From NCBI GenBank assembly GCA_903837135.1, contig CAILTK010000051.1:1-64000 (forward strand): DNA of 64,000 bases, read 5' to 3'. The stretch is from an uncultured Caulobacterales bacterium (GTDB lineage: Bacteria > Pseudomonadota > Alphaproteobacteria > Caulobacterales > Caulobacteraceae). Position 1 is the first letter of the stretch. Every line of letters starts with the position of its first letter. A program made the position numbers and the translations under genes. Shown piece by piece: positions 47,045-58,072 of the stretch. The notes under the pieces were generated by a model, which saw only the letters and a list, made by a program, of their open reading frames with translations, did not search any database and was not told the DNA's origin.

Positions 47045-47827
47045 ATGAAACTTTCTTCCGACATCGCCGCCGTGGTCACCGGGGGCGCCTCGGGCCTCGG
47101 CGAGGCCACCGCCCGCGCCCTCGCCGCCAAGGGGGTCAGGGTCGCCATCTTCGACATGAACGAGGAGAAGGGCGAAGCCGTGGCCAAGGAGATCGGCGGC
47201 GTGTTCTGCAAGGTGAACGTCACCTCCGACGCCGATGTCGACGCCGGGTTCGCCAAGGCGCGGGCCGCCCATGGCCAGGAGCGTGTGCTGGTCAACTGCG
47301 CCGGCACCGGCAACGCCGCCAAGACCGCCAGCCGCGACCGCAACACCGGCGAGATCAAGCACTTCCCGCTCGACGCCTTCAACATGATCATCCAGATCAA
47401 CCTCGTGGGCACCTTCCGCTGCATCGCCAAGTCGGCCGCCGGCATGCTGACCCTCGACCCCCTGGAGGACGGCGAGCGCGGCGCGATCGTCAACACCGCC
47501 AGCGTGGCGGCGGAAGACGGGCAGATGGGCCAGGCGGCCTATTCGGCGTCGAAGGGCGGCGTGGTCGGCATGACCCTGCCGATCGCCCGCGACCTGTCGG
47601 GCGAGGGCATCCGGGTCAACACCATCCTCCCCGGCATCTTCAACACCCCGCTGATGAACGCAGCTCCGCCTCAGGTGAAGGAAGCCCTGGCCGCCTCGGT
47701 GCCCTTCCCCAAGCGTCTCGGCAATGCGCCGGAATACGCCTCGCTGGCGCTGGAGATGATCCAGAACGGCTACTTCAACGGCGAGGACGTGCGGCTCGAC
47801 GGCTCGATCCGCATGGGCCTTCGGTAA
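47045..47827 (+). CDS. SDR dehydrogenase, 3-hydroxyacyl-CoA dehydrogenase type 2-like
   Basis: 260-residue SDR. TGGASGLGEATARAL binds NAD, NCAGTGNAAKT, NTASVAAEDGQMGQAAYSASK carries Ser, Tyr and Lys. The insertion and LPGIFNTPLM resemble HSD17B10, an enzyme of beta-oxidation of branched acyl-CoAs. It is monocistronic. Confidence 0.9.
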   Translation: MKLSSDIAAVVTGGASGLGEATARALAAKGVRVAIFDMNEEKGEAVAKEIGGVFCKVNVTSDADVDAGFAKARAAHGQERVLVNCAGTGNAAKTASRDRNTGEIKHFPLDAFNMIIQINLVGTFRCIAKSAAGMLTLDPLEDGERGAIVNTASVAAEDGQMGQAAYSASKGGVVGMTLPIARDLSGEGIRVNTILPGIFNTPLMNAAPPQVKEALAASVPFPKRLGNAPEYASLALEMIQNGYFNGEDVRLDGSIRMGLR

Positions 47828-47970
47828 GCGAACCGGCGCGGGACGGCGCGATGGCGTCCCGCGCCATCGCGCCCCGCCCCGTTCAGTAGACGAGCGTGGC
47901 CGGAACGCTCGACGCCGTGCACCGTTGACTCCCCGACGCGGCCATACGGGCCGCCGGACGGAGTTGCGCC

Positions 47971-48144
47971 ATGCTGGGCTGGGCTATCCTGTTCTTCATC
48001 CTGGCGGTGGTCGCCGGCTTCATGGGCTTCGTCGGCCTGGCCGGGATCGCCGCCTCGATCGCCAAGGTCCTGTTTCTGATCTTCCTGGTGATGCTGGTGG
48101 TCAGCTTCGTCATACGGGCGTTCCAAGGCCGCTCGGTGGTCTGA
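47971..48144 (+). CDS. DUF1328 small membrane protein
   Basis: 57-residue protein with two hydrophobic segments: [20 protein letters not shown], then [16 protein letters not shown]. This is the DUF1328/YtjA pattern, common and of unknown function, sometimes stress-induced. The SD ggacggag lies 6 nt upstream of ATG 47971. Confidence 0.88.
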   Translation: MLGWAILFFILAVVAGFMGFVGLAGIAASIAKVLFLIFLVMLVVSFVIRAFQGRSVV

Positions 48145-48168
48145 CGACCACCGGGTTTCCGCAGGACG

Positions 48169-49221
<1,053 letters not shown>

Positions 49222-49983
49222 CTAGACGGCCTCGAACTGTTCGCCGAGATAGACCCGGCGAACCTCGGGATCGCTGAGCACGGCCTGGGGCGATCCCTCG
49301 AACAGAACCTCGCCGCCGGAGATGATCGAGGCGCGGTCGCAGATCGCCAGCGTCTCGCGCACGTTGTGGTCGGTGATCAGCACCCCGATGCCCCGACCCT
49401 TGAGGTAGGTGATCACCTGCTTGATGTCGGCGATCGCCAGGGGGTCGATCCCGGCGAAGGGTTCGTCGAGCAGCATGAAGGCCGGATCGGACGCCAGCGC
49501 CCGGGCGATCTCCACGCGCCGCCGCTCGCCGCCGGACAGGGCCGTGGCCCGGGCGCCCTTGAGCCGGCTGATGTGAAGCTCCCCCAGCAGTTCGTCGACC
49601 CGGGCCATCGCCCTGCGCCGGTCCCGCTCGCGCAGCTCGACCACCGCCATGATATTCTGCTCGACGCTCATGCCGCGGAAGATCGACGCCTCCTGCGGCA
49701 GATAGCCGATGCCGAGGCGCGCGCGCTGGTACATCGGCTGGGCGGTGATGTCCTCGCCGTCGAGGTAGATGGCGCCGTAGTCGGCCGGCACCAGACCCGT
49801 CACCATGTAGAAGCAGGTGGTCTTGCCGGCGCCGTTCGGCCCGAGCAGGCCGACCACTTCGCCCCGCGCCAGGCGAAGGCTCACCGACCGCACCACCGCG
49901 CGGCCGCGGAACGACTTGCCGACCGTGTCGACGAACAGCCCGGACGGAATTTCGCTGGCGCCCAGCGCTCTGAGGTCGGTCAC
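49222..49983 (-). CDS. lptB: LPS export ABC ATPase LptB
   Basis: 253-residue ATPase. Walker A GPNGAGKTT, signature LSGGERRR, Walker B LLDEPFAGID and switch His ITDHNVRETL. It powers LPS transport with LptFG. It is the last gene of rnd-lptC-lptA-lptB, overlapping lptA by ATGA. Confidence 0.96.
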   Translation of the reverse strand: MTDLRALGASEIPSGLFVDTVGKSFRGRAVVRSVSLRLARGEVVGLLGPNGAGKTTCFYMVTGLVPADYGAIYLDGEDITAQPMYQRARLGIGYLPQEASIFRGMSVEQNIMAVVELRERDRRRAMARVDELLGELHISRLKGARATALSGGERRRVEIARALASDPAFMLLDEPFAGIDPLAIADIKQVITYLKGRGIGVLITDHNVRETLAICDRASIISGGEVLFEGSPQAVLSDPEVRRVYLGEQFEAV

Positions 49984-50651
49984 GGATGGGGCGTGGCGGG
50001 CTTGGGCGACGCCGCCGGAGCCGGCGGGGCGCCCGGCGCCGGCGCCTGGTTCTGCGGATAGAGCACGGCGCGCACCTGCCGCGGCGTGGCCTTGCCGGGG
50101 TTGGAGGTCAGCACCGAATGGCCGGTCTTCTGCTCGATCACCAGCTTGTCGCCGGTGGCGACGTTCTTGTCCTGCACCACCACCACGTTGCCGGTCAGGG
50201 TGATGGTGTCGCCGTCGGCGATATAGGTGCCGTGGTCGCCGAGGGCGCGCTGGGTGGTGGTGGTGTAGTGGACCGGCCCCTCGGCCTCCATGCGCTCGAC
50301 CTGGCCGACGTCGGCCTGCGCGGCGCCGGGCGGCGGCTTGGGCGCGTTCGGGTCCTTGGGCGCGAAGTAGACGGTGAGCTTGGGGGTCCGCAGCCGCGCG
50401 TCGCCCTGGACCGCCTCGACATTGCCGGTCCAGACGCCGGTCCGCTCCTGCTGCTGGTAGTCGTAGTTCTCCGAGGTGACGTCGATCGGCAGGTTCGACG
50501 CGCCGAGGCTGTTCGGCGCCTTCGCCGCGGCCGCCGCGGGGGCGGCCCCCGGCGCGGGCGCGGAAGCGGCCGCGGTCACGGCGAGGCTCACGGCGGCCAA
50601 GCCGGGCGCGGCGAGCAGCGCGATGCGGCGCATTCGGCGATTTCCTCTCAT
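49980..50651 (-). CDS. lptA: LPS transport periplasmic protein LptA
   Basis: 223-residue OstA-domain protein with a signal peptide (to about A31). TSENYDYQQQERTGVWTGNVEAVQGDARL opens the jellyroll, GDTITLTGNVVV repeats it, and the C-terminus is Pro/Ala-rich. It bridges LPS across the periplasm. ATG 50651 or 50633 could be used. Confidence 0.9.
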   Translation of the reverse strand: MRGNRRMRRIALLAAPGLAAVSLAVTAAASAPAPGAAPAAAAAKAPNSLGASNLPIDVTSENYDYQQQERTGVWTGNVEAVQGDARLRTPKLTVYFAPKDPNAPKPPPGAAQADVGQVERMEAEGPVHYTTTTQRALGDHGTYIADGDTITLTGNVVVVQDKNVATGDKLVIEQKTGHSVLTSNPGKATPRQVRAVLYPQNQAPAPGAPPAPAASPKPATPHP

Positions 50652-50661
50652 GGGGCGGACC

Positions 50662-51306
50662 TTAGTGGGTGACAGCGTGCGGGACCAGATGCGTCAGCAC
50701 GTGACCGGTCAGCACCGTATGGCCCGACTTGTCGTCGATAAAGTAGGAATCGCCCGACGCCCGTCCAAGCGGGCCGTCGTCGTGCGTGCCGTCGTGGCCT
50801 TCGGCGGTGCTCTTCAGGGTGTCCACCCGGGCGGTCGGGCTCGCGAAGTGGTAGCCCAGCGCGTCGGCCATCGTCACGCCGCCCCACAGGTTCAGATAGT
50901 GGGTGTTCTCGTCGTAGAGCCCGCTCCGCGCCGCGCCGTGCACCTCGCCGCGGGTGAGGGTCTGCATCACCAGCCTGGGCTCGTCGAGCAGCATCTGTTC
51001 GGGGTGGCGCGTATCGCGGACGGCTGACTGGGCGGTGACCACGTAGGGCTGTTCGGTCTTGCTGCGACCGTGAAACTCGGGATTGACCATGCGGATGGCG
51101 CCGCCTTGCCGGCCGGCCACGTTGAGCTCGCTGAAGGTCCGGTAACCGGCCCACCCGAGCACGCCCACGAGACCGACGCCGATCATCATGGGCAGGGCTC
51201 CACGCCAGAAATGGATGATCAGCGAGCGCCGGCGCAGTCTGGCCAGGAGGCGGCGGGTGCTCTCCGGATCGCGTGTGGGACGGGCGGGGACGGCGGCGTC
51301 GCTCAC
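50662..51306 (-). CDS. lptC: LPS export protein LptC
   Basis: 214-residue bitopic protein. One membrane segment (about 38-58) is followed by the LptC beta-jellyroll with VNPEFHGRSKTEQPYVVTA and LNLWGGVTMADALGYHF. It anchors the Lpt bridge at the inner membrane. Next to lptA and 7 bp after rnd. Confidence 0.9.
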   Translation of the reverse strand: MSDAAVPARPTRDPESTRRLLARLRRRSLIIHFWRGALPMMIGVGLVGVLGWAGYRTFSELNVAGRQGGAIRMVNPEFHGRSKTEQPYVVTAQSAVRDTRHPEQMLLDEPRLVMQTLTRGEVHGAARSGLYDENTHYLNLWGGVTMADALGYHFASPTARVDTLKSTAEGHDGTHDDGPLGRASGDSYFIDDKSGHTVLTGHVLTHLVPHAVTH

Positions 51307-51313
51307 GGCCGGC

Positions 51314-51928
51314 TCAACTGTGAGCGAAGATGTCGACGTCTTCCCAGCCGGCCACGTCGAGCAGGGCGCGGGCGGGCAGGAAGTCGAAACAGGCCTGAGC
51401 CAGGCCGGCGCGGCCCTCGCGCTCGAGCATGGCGTCGAGCTTGGCCTTTATGGCGTGCAGGTTGAGGACGTCGGAGGCGGCGTAGGCCTGCTGTTCGGGG
51501 CTCAGCGTCTTCGCCCCCCAGTCCGAACTCTGCTGGGCCTTGGAGATGTCGACGCCGACCAGCTCCTTGGTCACGTCCTTCAGCCCGTGGCGATCCGTAT
51601 AGGTGCGGGCCAGCTTGGAGGCGATCTTGGTGCAGTAGACCGGTCCGGTGGTGACCCCGAGGTGCAGGGCGAACATGGCGATGTCGAACCGCCCGAAATG
51701 GAAGATCTTCAGCACCGCGGGGTCGGTCAGCAGGCGCTTGAGGTTGGGGCACTCGTAATCGGGGCGGATCAGCTGCACCAGGTGAGCGTCGCCGTCGCCG
51801 GCCGAAAGCTGCACCACGCACAGGGGATCGCGGCCGATCCGAAGCCCCATGGTCTCGGAATCCACGGCCACCGACGCGCCGAACGAGAGGCCGTCGGGCA
51901 GGTCGCCCTTATGCAGATGGTTCGTCAT
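51314..51928 (-). CDS. rnd: ribonuclease D (short form)
   Basis: 204-residue DEDDy 3'-5' exonuclease. AVDSETMGL, FGRFDIAM and YAASDVLNL supply the acidic residues. The HRDC domain of E. coli RNase D is missing, as usual in alphaproteobacteria. It trims tRNA 3' ends; a tRNA gene is adjacent by chance or function. Confidence 0.92.
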   Translation of the reverse strand: MTNHLHKGDLPDGLSFGASVAVDSETMGLRIGRDPLCVVQLSAGDGDAHLVQLIRPDYECPNLKRLLTDPAVLKIFHFGRFDIAMFALHLGVTTGPVYCTKIASKLARTYTDRHGLKDVTKELVGVDISKAQQSSDWGAKTLSPEQQAYAASDVLNLHAIKAKLDAMLEREGRAGLAQACFDFLPARALLDVAGWEDVDIFAHS

Positions 51929-52025
51929 GCGCGCTTAATAGGGGAAACGCCTGCCCGATCAAGGAAACAGGCGGTTTCGGGCGCCGACGCCTGAATCGCT
52001 GCGCCGAACGTCGGCGCCAAACGAA

Positions 52026-52112
<87 letters not shown>

Positions 52113-52208
52113 CCCGCGACCGACCCCGTTTCGGGGGCCGGACCGCGAGAAGCGCGGACCTTTAGTGGAGCGGCCCGTCAGGGTCAATGCCCTCGACGGT
52201 CGGCGTGG

Positions 52209-53801
52209 TCAGTGCCGGAACACGCGCACGCCGGTGAAGGCCATGGCGATCCCGCGCTCATTGGCCGCGTCGATCACCTCCTGGTCGCGGATCGACCCGC
52301 CGGGCTGGATCACGGCGGTGGCTCCGGCCTCGGCGGCCTGGATCAGGCCGTCGGCGAACGGGAAGAAGGCTTCGGAGGCGCAGGCGGAGCCCGCAAGGTT
52401 CAGGCCGAAGTCGGCGGCCCGCAGGGCGGCGATGCGGGCGGAGTCCTTGCGGTTCATCTGCCCGGCCCCGATGCCCAGCGTCTGGCCGCCCCGGGCGAAG
52501 ACGATGGCGTTGGACTTGACGTGCTTGCCGATGGTGAAGGCGAACAGCATGTCCCGCACCTCCGACTCGGTCGGCGACCGCCGGGTCGTCACCGTCAGAT
52601 CGGCGGGGGTGATGTGCGCCGTATCGCGCGTCTGCATCAGAAAGCCGGCGGCGACCGACCGGAAGACGGCCCCCGCCTTGCGCGGATCGGGCAGGGCGCC
52701 GGTGAGCAGGAGGCGGACGTTGCGCCGGGCCTCGAACAGCGCCAGCGCCTCCGCGTCGGCGTCGGGGGCGATCACCACCTCGGTGAACACCTTCAGGATC
52801 TCGCGCGCCGTTTCGGCGTCGAGCGTACGGTTCAGCGCCACGATGCCGCCGAAGGCGGAGGTGGGATCGCAGGCCAGCGCCCGGCGATAGGCCTCCGCGG
52901 AGTCCGCCGCCGTGGCGACCCCGCACGGGTTGGCGTGCTTGATGATGGCCACGGCCGCCTCGGCGGCCGGATCGAACTCGGCCACCAGCTCGAAGGCCGC
53001 GTCGGTGTCGGCGACGTTGTTGTAGCTGAGCTCCTTGCCCTGGACCACGCGGGCGGTGGCGACGCCGGGCCGTTCTTCCGCCGTGGCGTAAAAGGCCGCC
53101 TGCTGGTGCGGGTTCTCGCCGTAACGCATGGTCTGCAGGCGCCGGCCGGCGAGGGTCACGCGCGGCGGGAAGGGGTCGGCGAGCTCGGCCGCGAACCAGC
53201 CGGCGATCGCCGCGTCGTAGGCGGCGGTGCGCGCGAAGGCGCGGGCCGCGAGGCGGCGGCGCAGCGCCAGCGGCGTCGTTCCGTCGGATTCCAGGGCGGC
53301 CAGCACCTCGGCCACATCCTCGGGCGCGGTGCAGACGCAGACATAGCCGTGGTTCTTGGCGGCGGAGCGGATCATCGCCGGGCCGCCGATATCGATGTTC
53401 TCGATGCAGGTGTCGAAGCCGGCGCCCGACGATACGGTGGCTTCGAAGGGGTAGAGCGAGACGTAGAGCAGGTCGATGCCGTCAATGCCGTGCTGCTCCA
53501 TCGCCGCCGCGTGCGTCGGCGCGGCGCGGACGCCGAGCAGGCCCCCGTGGACCTTGGGATGCAGGGTCTTGACCCGCCCGTCCATCATCTCGGGAAATCC
53601 GGTGATCTCGGACACGTCGCTCACCGGCAGGCCGGCGGCGGCGATCGCGGCGCGGGTACCGCCGGTGGAGATCAGCGCCACGCCCCGATCATGCAGGGCG
53701 CGGGCGGTCTCGATCAGGCCGGTCTTGTCCGAAACCGAGATCAAGGCCCGTTTCAACGGGTGGGCGTCGGGATGGGGCGGGAAGTCGGGGGCGGCGGGCA
53801 T
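52209..53801 (-). CDS. purH: AICAR transformylase/IMP cyclohydrolase
   Basis: 530-residue bifunctional enzyme making the last two steps to IMP. The MGS-like IMP cyclohydrolase domain begins [14 protein letters not shown], and the formyltransferase domain carries KHANPCGVA. The start ATG 53801 is 25 bp downstream of a ZTP riboswitch and has ttggag as SD. ZTP is made when formyl-THF is low, so control fits the enzyme's folate need. Confidence 0.97.
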   Translation of the reverse strand: MPAAPDFPPHPDAHPLKRALISVSDKTGLIETARALHDRGVALISTGGTRAAIAAAGLPVSDVSEITGFPEMMDGRVKTLHPKVHGGLLGVRAAPTHAAAMEQHGIDGIDLLYVSLYPFEATVSSGAGFDTCIENIDIGGPAMIRSAAKNHGYVCVCTAPEDVAEVLAALESDGTTPLALRRRLAARAFARTAAYDAAIAGWFAAELADPFPPRVTLAGRRLQTMRYGENPHQQAAFYATAEERPGVATARVVQGKELSYNNVADTDAAFELVAEFDPAAEAAVAIIKHANPCGVATAADSAEAYRRALACDPTSAFGGIVALNRTLDAETAREILKVFTEVVIAPDADAEALALFEARRNVRLLLTGALPDPRKAGAVFRSVAAGFLMQTRDTAHITPADLTVTTRRSPTESEVRDMLFAFTIGKHVKSNAIVFARGGQTLGIGAGQMNRKDSARIAALRAADFGLNLAGSACASEAFFPFADGLIQAAEAGATAVIQPGGSIRDQEVIDAANERGIAMAFTGVRVFRH

Positions 53802-53825
53802 GGGGGCGCTCCAAGGTCGGGGAGA

Positions 53826-53916
53826 TCGCCCAGGCGCGCGGCCGCTCCTCGGGGTCGAGGGCCGCGCTCCCCGGTGGGTCTCCACCATCAGCGCCAGTCA
53901 CGCGGCGCGGTCCGGA
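53826..53916 (-). promoter_or_regulatory. ZTP riboswitch (pfl motif) controlling purH
   Basis: Reading the reverse strand: cgtgactggcg, then ggtggagacccacc as a hairpin, then ggggagc, a variable stem, and gccgcgcgcctgggc. These are the conserved blocks of the pfl/ZTP RNA in the right order. It ends about 25 nt before purH. Confidence 0.85.
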
Positions 53917-54003
53917 TAGGCCGATGCGTTCCCAAGGTCAATCGGCCGCCGGGCGGCGCCGAGATCGTTGACAGGCGCCCCGGCAATCGGCTCTTCGTGG
54001 TTC

Positions 54004-54408
54004 ATGAGCGACCTCCCTTACGAGGCGGAAACCGACGGCTTCATCGTCCGCGTGCGCCCCCAGTACCTGCCCGAGCAATCGGATCCGGACGAGCGCCGCT
54101 GGGTCTGGGCCTACCATATCGAGATCGTCAACGCCTCGGCGGAGACCGCTCAGCTGGTAGGGCGCGCCTGGACCATCACCGACGCGACCGGCCATGTGGA
54201 GACCGTGGCCGGTCCCGGCGTCGTGGGTCAGCAACCCGTGCTGAAGCCGGGCGAGTCCTACACCTATTCGTCGGGCTGCCCGCTCGGAACGCCGTCGGGC
54301 GCGATGGTCGGGCTCTACGTGATGGAGGGCGAAGCCCGTGGCCGGTTCGACATCGCCGTTCCGGCCTTCTCGCTCGACCTTCCCGGTCTGCGCCGAGTGG
54401 TGAACTGA
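54004..54408 (+). CDS. apaG: ApaG domain protein
   Basis: 134-residue single ApaG (immunoglobulin-like) domain. Patterns: DGFIVRVRPQYLPEQSDP, RWVWAYHIEIVN, GPGVVGQQPVLKPGESYTYSSGCPL and MVGLYVMEGEARGRF. Named for Co/Mg sensitivity in Salmonella, its molecular role is unsure. ATG 54004 is preferred to 53968. Its stop forms TGATCA with the convergent gene's stop. Confidence 0.94.
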   Translation: MSDLPYEAETDGFIVRVRPQYLPEQSDPDERRWVWAYHIEIVNASAETAQLVGRAWTITDATGHVETVAGPGVVGQQPVLKPGESYTYSSGCPLGTPSGAMVGLYVMEGEARGRFDIAVPAFSLDLPGLRRVVN

Positions 54409-55425
54409 TCAGCTGACCGCGGCGATGAGCTCCAGCTTGCGGGGGCAAAGCTGATTGCTCCACACCTGGCGCGGGGCCGGCTGACGCCTGAGCGCGTGGC
54501 GGGGGAACAGCGCGAGCGCCTCCCCCTCGACCCTGCGCCGGATCTGGTCGTCGATGGCGATGCGCGCGGGCCGCGCCTCCGCCTGCGACAGGTCGAGCCT
54601 GACGCCGATCTGGGCTTCGATCCGCTCTTCGAGCCGTCGCGCGTAGTGCGGCAGGTGGGCGAGGCCGTCGTCGATCACCAGATCGCACGCCGCCATCGAC
54701 GTCGGCGCGGTGGCGAGCCAGGCGTAGAACACCAGAAGGTAACTTTCCGCCTCGTCCATCGCGGCGATGCGGTCCCGGTGGGCCGGGCCCATCTTGGTCA
54801 GCCGCCGGCGAAGCCTCCCCCGCGGCTTCAGCCGGTCGGCCAGCGGCGCCCAGAGCGGATGGGTCTGGTTGGCCTCGAGCACCCGCAGCCACAGGGAGAA
54901 GAAGGCGTTGTTTCCCTGCGCCCGTTCCGCGGCGTAGGAGGCCCAGATCGCCGCCGGCTCGCGGTCGATGTGGATGTCGAAGGGGGCGAAGCGCCGCTTG
55001 AGCCAGGCGACCCGGCCGCAGCTGCGGTTGAACCCGAGGACCGCCCTGCGGCCCGCCCCGTCGGCGTGCTCCAGGAGGCCGCCGATATAGCGTTCCAATA
55101 CCGGATGGGGCTCATCCTCGGCGAGGTGATAGCGCTCGTAGGCCAGCGACGCGCGGTAGCCCCGCACGCCGCGGCCCCGGATCAGCGGCGCATATTCGGC
55201 GAAGTAGGGCGCGCTCAAGGCCGGGTGACGCAGCGCGGCGGCGGCGTCCGCGCCGCCCCTGGCGATCCGCGCGGGCGTCAGCCTGGCGAGGCCGTGGTGC
55301 AGGGGCTCGTAAAAGCACATGGTGTCCGGCGCAGCCCGAAAGCGCGACCAGTAATAGGTCGAACCGCTGCGCCAGGCCCCATGCAGGAAGACCGGGCGGG
55401 CGGCGTTGGACGTCTGGTGATCCAT
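54409..55425 (-). CDS. sulfotransferase-like P-loop protein
   Basis: 338-residue protein. LHGAWRSGSTYYWSRF near the N-terminus looks like the 5'-PAPS-binding loop of sulfotransferases, and the DREPAAIWASYAAER segment resembles the 3'-phosphate motif. The rest is Arg-rich and helical. Substrate unknown; a surface glycan or lipid is plausible. Confidence 0.78.
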   Translation of the reverse strand: MDHQTSNAARPVFLHGAWRSGSTYYWSRFRAAPDTMCFYEPLHHGLARLTPARIARGGADAAAALRHPALSAPYFAEYAPLIRGRGVRGYRASLAYERYHLAEDEPHPVLERYIGGLLEHADGAGRRAVLGFNRSCGRVAWLKRRFAPFDIHIDREPAAIWASYAAERAQGNNAFFSLWLRVLEANQTHPLWAPLADRLKPRGRLRRRLTKMGPAHRDRIAAMDEAESYLLVFYAWLATAPTSMAACDLVIDDGLAHLPHYARRLEERIEAQIGVRLDLSQAEARPARIAIDDQIRRRVEGEALALFPRHALRRQPAPRQVWSNQLCPRKLELIAAVS

Positions 55426-55609
55426 GCCCCAACTCCTCGCGCAGGAGCAGGATCGGGCGCCGCCGTTTCGTCACAATTGCCCGTAAGTGCGATGATATAA
55501 CAGAACCGTTATCTGATGTTACAATCTTGCGACACTGGGCTTCGGTGTAACCGGCGGGAAACGTCGATCGGGGCGTGACGAAACAAACAAGGAACATTAT
55601 AGCCGCCGG
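55426..55609. promoter_or_regulatory. AT-rich divergent promoter region with inverted repeats
   Basis: Between the sulfotransferase-like gene and the helicase. Contains ataac (55497-55501)/gttat (55508-55512) and gttaca (55518-55523)/tgtaac (55546-55551). No GTTC-N7-GTTC LexA site was seen. Confidence 0.45.
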
Positions 55610-58069
55610 ATGGACGGCGCACAGACGGCTCTGCCCTCGCGGTTCCAGGCCTGGTTCGAGGGCCGCGGATGGTCGCCGCGCCGGCATCAGATCGACATGG
55701 TCCGCAAGGGCAGGGAGGGTCGCGACGTCCTGCTGATCGCTCCGACCGGCGGCGGCAAGACCTTGGCCGGTTTCCTGCCGAGCCTGATCGAGCTCGCCGA
55801 ACGCCCGCCGCGCAATGCGGCCGGCGGCGTGCATACGCTCTACCTCTCCCCGTTGAAGGCGCTGGCGGTGGACGTGCATCGCAACCTCGAGATTCCCATC
55901 GCCGACATGGGGCTGCCGATCACCGTCGAGGCGCGGACCGGCGACACCCCGCTGGCGAAACGCCAGCGCCAGCGGCTGCATCCGCCGGACATGCTGTTGA
56001 CCACGCCCGAACAGCTGGCCCTGTTCTGCGCCTGGGAGGGCGCGCGCGAGTATTTCGCCGACCTGCGCTGCGTGATCCTCGACGAGATCCACGCCATCCA
56101 TGGCTCCAAGCGCGGCGACCTGCTGTCGCTGGGCCTGGCGCGCCTGGCGCAGTTCGCCCCGCATATGCGCCGGGTGGGCCTGTCGGCGACGGTGAACGAT
56201 CCTGACATGCTGCGGCGCTGGCTGGCCCCGGCGCCCGGCCTGGCCGACCTCGTGACAGGCGATCCGGGCGCGCCGCCGGTGGTCGAGGTCCTGGTCTCGC
56301 AGAACGAAGTCCCCTGGTCCGGGTGGACGGCGCGCCACGCCATGGCGGAGGTCTATCAGGCGATCGAGCAGTCCAAGACCGCCCTCGTCTTCGTCAACAC
56401 CCGCTTCCAGGCCGAGATGGCGTTCCAGACCCTGTGGGAGATGAACGACGCCAACCTGCCGATCGCCCTGCACCACGGTTCGCTCGCCGCCGAGCAGCGC
56501 CGCAGGGTCGAGGCCGCCATGGCGCGAGAGGAGCTGCGCGCGGTGGTCTGCACCTCCACCCTCGACCTAGGCATCGACTGGGGCTCGGTCGACCTCGTCA
56601 TCCAGCTCGCCGCGCCCAAGGGGTCCTCGCGGCTGGTGCAGCGGATCGGCCGCGCCAACCACCGGCTGGACGAGCCGTCGCGCGCCCTTTTGGTCCCCGC
56701 CCACCGGTTCGAGTTTCTCGAGTGCGAGGCGGCCAAGGAGGCGGTGGAGGCCAACGACCTCGACGGCGAGCCGGCGCGGGTCGGCGCCCAGGACATCCTG
56801 GCCCAGCACGTCATGGGCGTGGCCTGCGGCGAACCCTTCGACCTTCAGGCCCTGTACGCCGAGGTGATCACCGCCGCGCCCTTCGCCGACCTGACCCGGG
56901 AGGACTTCGAGCGGGTCGTCGATTATGTGGCGACCGGGGGCTACGCCCTGCGCTCCTACGACCGCTTCGCCCGGCTGGTGAAGGGGCGCGACGGGCGCTG
57001 GCGCGCCCGCAACGGCGAGATCACGGCCCGCCACCGCATGAACGTCGGGGCCATCATCGAAATCCCGGTGCTGTCGATCAAGGTCGCCTCGACGCGCGGC
57101 CAACAGCGCGTCGGTGGGCGCAAGATCGGCGAGATGGAGGAGAGCTTCCTCGAACAGCTGTCGCCCGGCGACTGCTTCCTGTTTTCGGGGCGGGTCTGGC
57201 GGTTCGAGACCATCACCGGCCTCGACGCCCTGGTCACGCCGGCCCCCGGCGAGGAAGCGCGCACGCCGAGCTGGGGCGGCTCCAAGTTCGCCCTGTCCAC
57301 CTACCTGGCCAAGCGGGTGCGCCGGATGATCGCCGACCGCGCCGGCTGGCCGCGCCTGCCCGACGACATCCAGGAATGGATGACGATCCAGCAGCTGCGC
57401 TCGAAGATCCCCTCCGAGGACGAGATGCTGGTGGAGACCTTCCAGCGGGGGCGTCGTCACTTCCTGGTCGCCTACCCCTTCGACGGCCGGATCAGCCACG
57501 GGACCCTGTGCCAGCTGCTCGCGCGCCGCCTCGAACGGGCCGGACGCCAGCCGCTCGGCTTCGTCGCCAACGATTACGCCCTGGCCGTCTGGGCCCTGCA
57601 GCCGATGGGCGAGATGGACATGGACGCCCTGTTCCAGGAGGACATGCTCGGCGACGACCTCGAGGCCTGGCTGGACGAAAGCTTCATGATGAAGCGGGCC
57701 TTCCGCCACTGCGCCATGCTGTCGGGCCTGATTCAGCGGCGCCAGCCGGGGGCGGAGAAATCCAGCCGGCAGGTCACCTTCTCCACCGACCTGATCTACG
57801 ACGTCCTGCGGCGGCATCAGCCGGATCACCTCCTGCTGCGCTGCGCGCGCGCAGACGCCGCACAAGGCGTGCTGGACGTGGCGCGGCTGGGCCGGCTACT
57901 GCAGCGGATCAAGGGGCGGATCACGCCGGTCGAACTCAGCCGGGTCTCGCCGTTCGCCGTGCCGGTGCTGCTGGAGATCGGGCGCGAGGCCGTGGCGGGC
58001 GCCGGCGCCGAAGCGATCCTGCAGGAAACGGCGGACGCGCTGATCGCCGACGCCATGGAGCTGGACTGA
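55610..58069 (+). CDS. ligase-associated Lhr-type DEXH DNA helicase
   Basis: 819-residue SF2 helicase. Walker A APTGGGKT lies at about 44-51, DEIH in LDEIHAIHG, and RIGRANHR is motif VI. The Lhr-specific winged-helix and DUF4026-like C-terminal parts follow. In many bacteria this gene sits with ATP-dependent ligase, an exonuclease and PdeM in a repair set; here only PdeM is next. Confidence 0.93.
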   Translation: MDGAQTALPSRFQAWFEGRGWSPRRHQIDMVRKGREGRDVLLIAPTGGGKTLAGFLPSLIELAERPPRNAAGGVHTLYLSPLKALAVDVHRNLEIPIADMGLPITVEARTGDTPLAKRQRQRLHPPDMLLTTPEQLALFCAWEGAREYFADLRCVILDEIHAIHGSKRGDLLSLGLARLAQFAPHMRRVGLSATVNDPDMLRRWLAPAPGLADLVTGDPGAPPVVEVLVSQNEVPWSGWTARHAMAEVYQAIEQSKTALVFVNTRFQAEMAFQTLWEMNDANLPIALHHGSLAAEQRRRVEAAMAREELRAVVCTSTLDLGIDWGSVDLVIQLAAPKGSSRLVQRIGRANHRLDEPSRALLVPAHRFEFLECEAAKEAVEANDLDGEPARVGAQDILAQHVMGVACGEPFDLQALYAEVITAAPFADLTREDFERVVDYVATGGYALRSYDRFARLVKGRDGRWRARNGEITARHRMNVGAIIEIPVLSIKVASTRGQQRVGGRKIGEMEESFLEQLSPGDCFLFSGRVWRFETITGLDALVTPAPGEEARTPSWGGSKFALSTYLAKRVRRMIADRAGWPRLPDDIQEWMTIQQLRSKIPSEDEMLVETFQRGRRHFLVAYPFDGRISHGTLCQLLARRLERAGRQPLGFVANDYALAVWALQPMGEMDMDALFQEDMLGDDLEAWLDESFMMKRAFRHCAMLSGLIQRRQPGAEKSSRQVTFSTDLIYDVLRRHQPDHLLLRCARADAAQGVLDVARLGRLLQRIKGRITPVELSRVSPFAVPVLLEIGREAVAGAGAEAILQETADALIADAMELD

Positions 58070-58072
58070 GGC

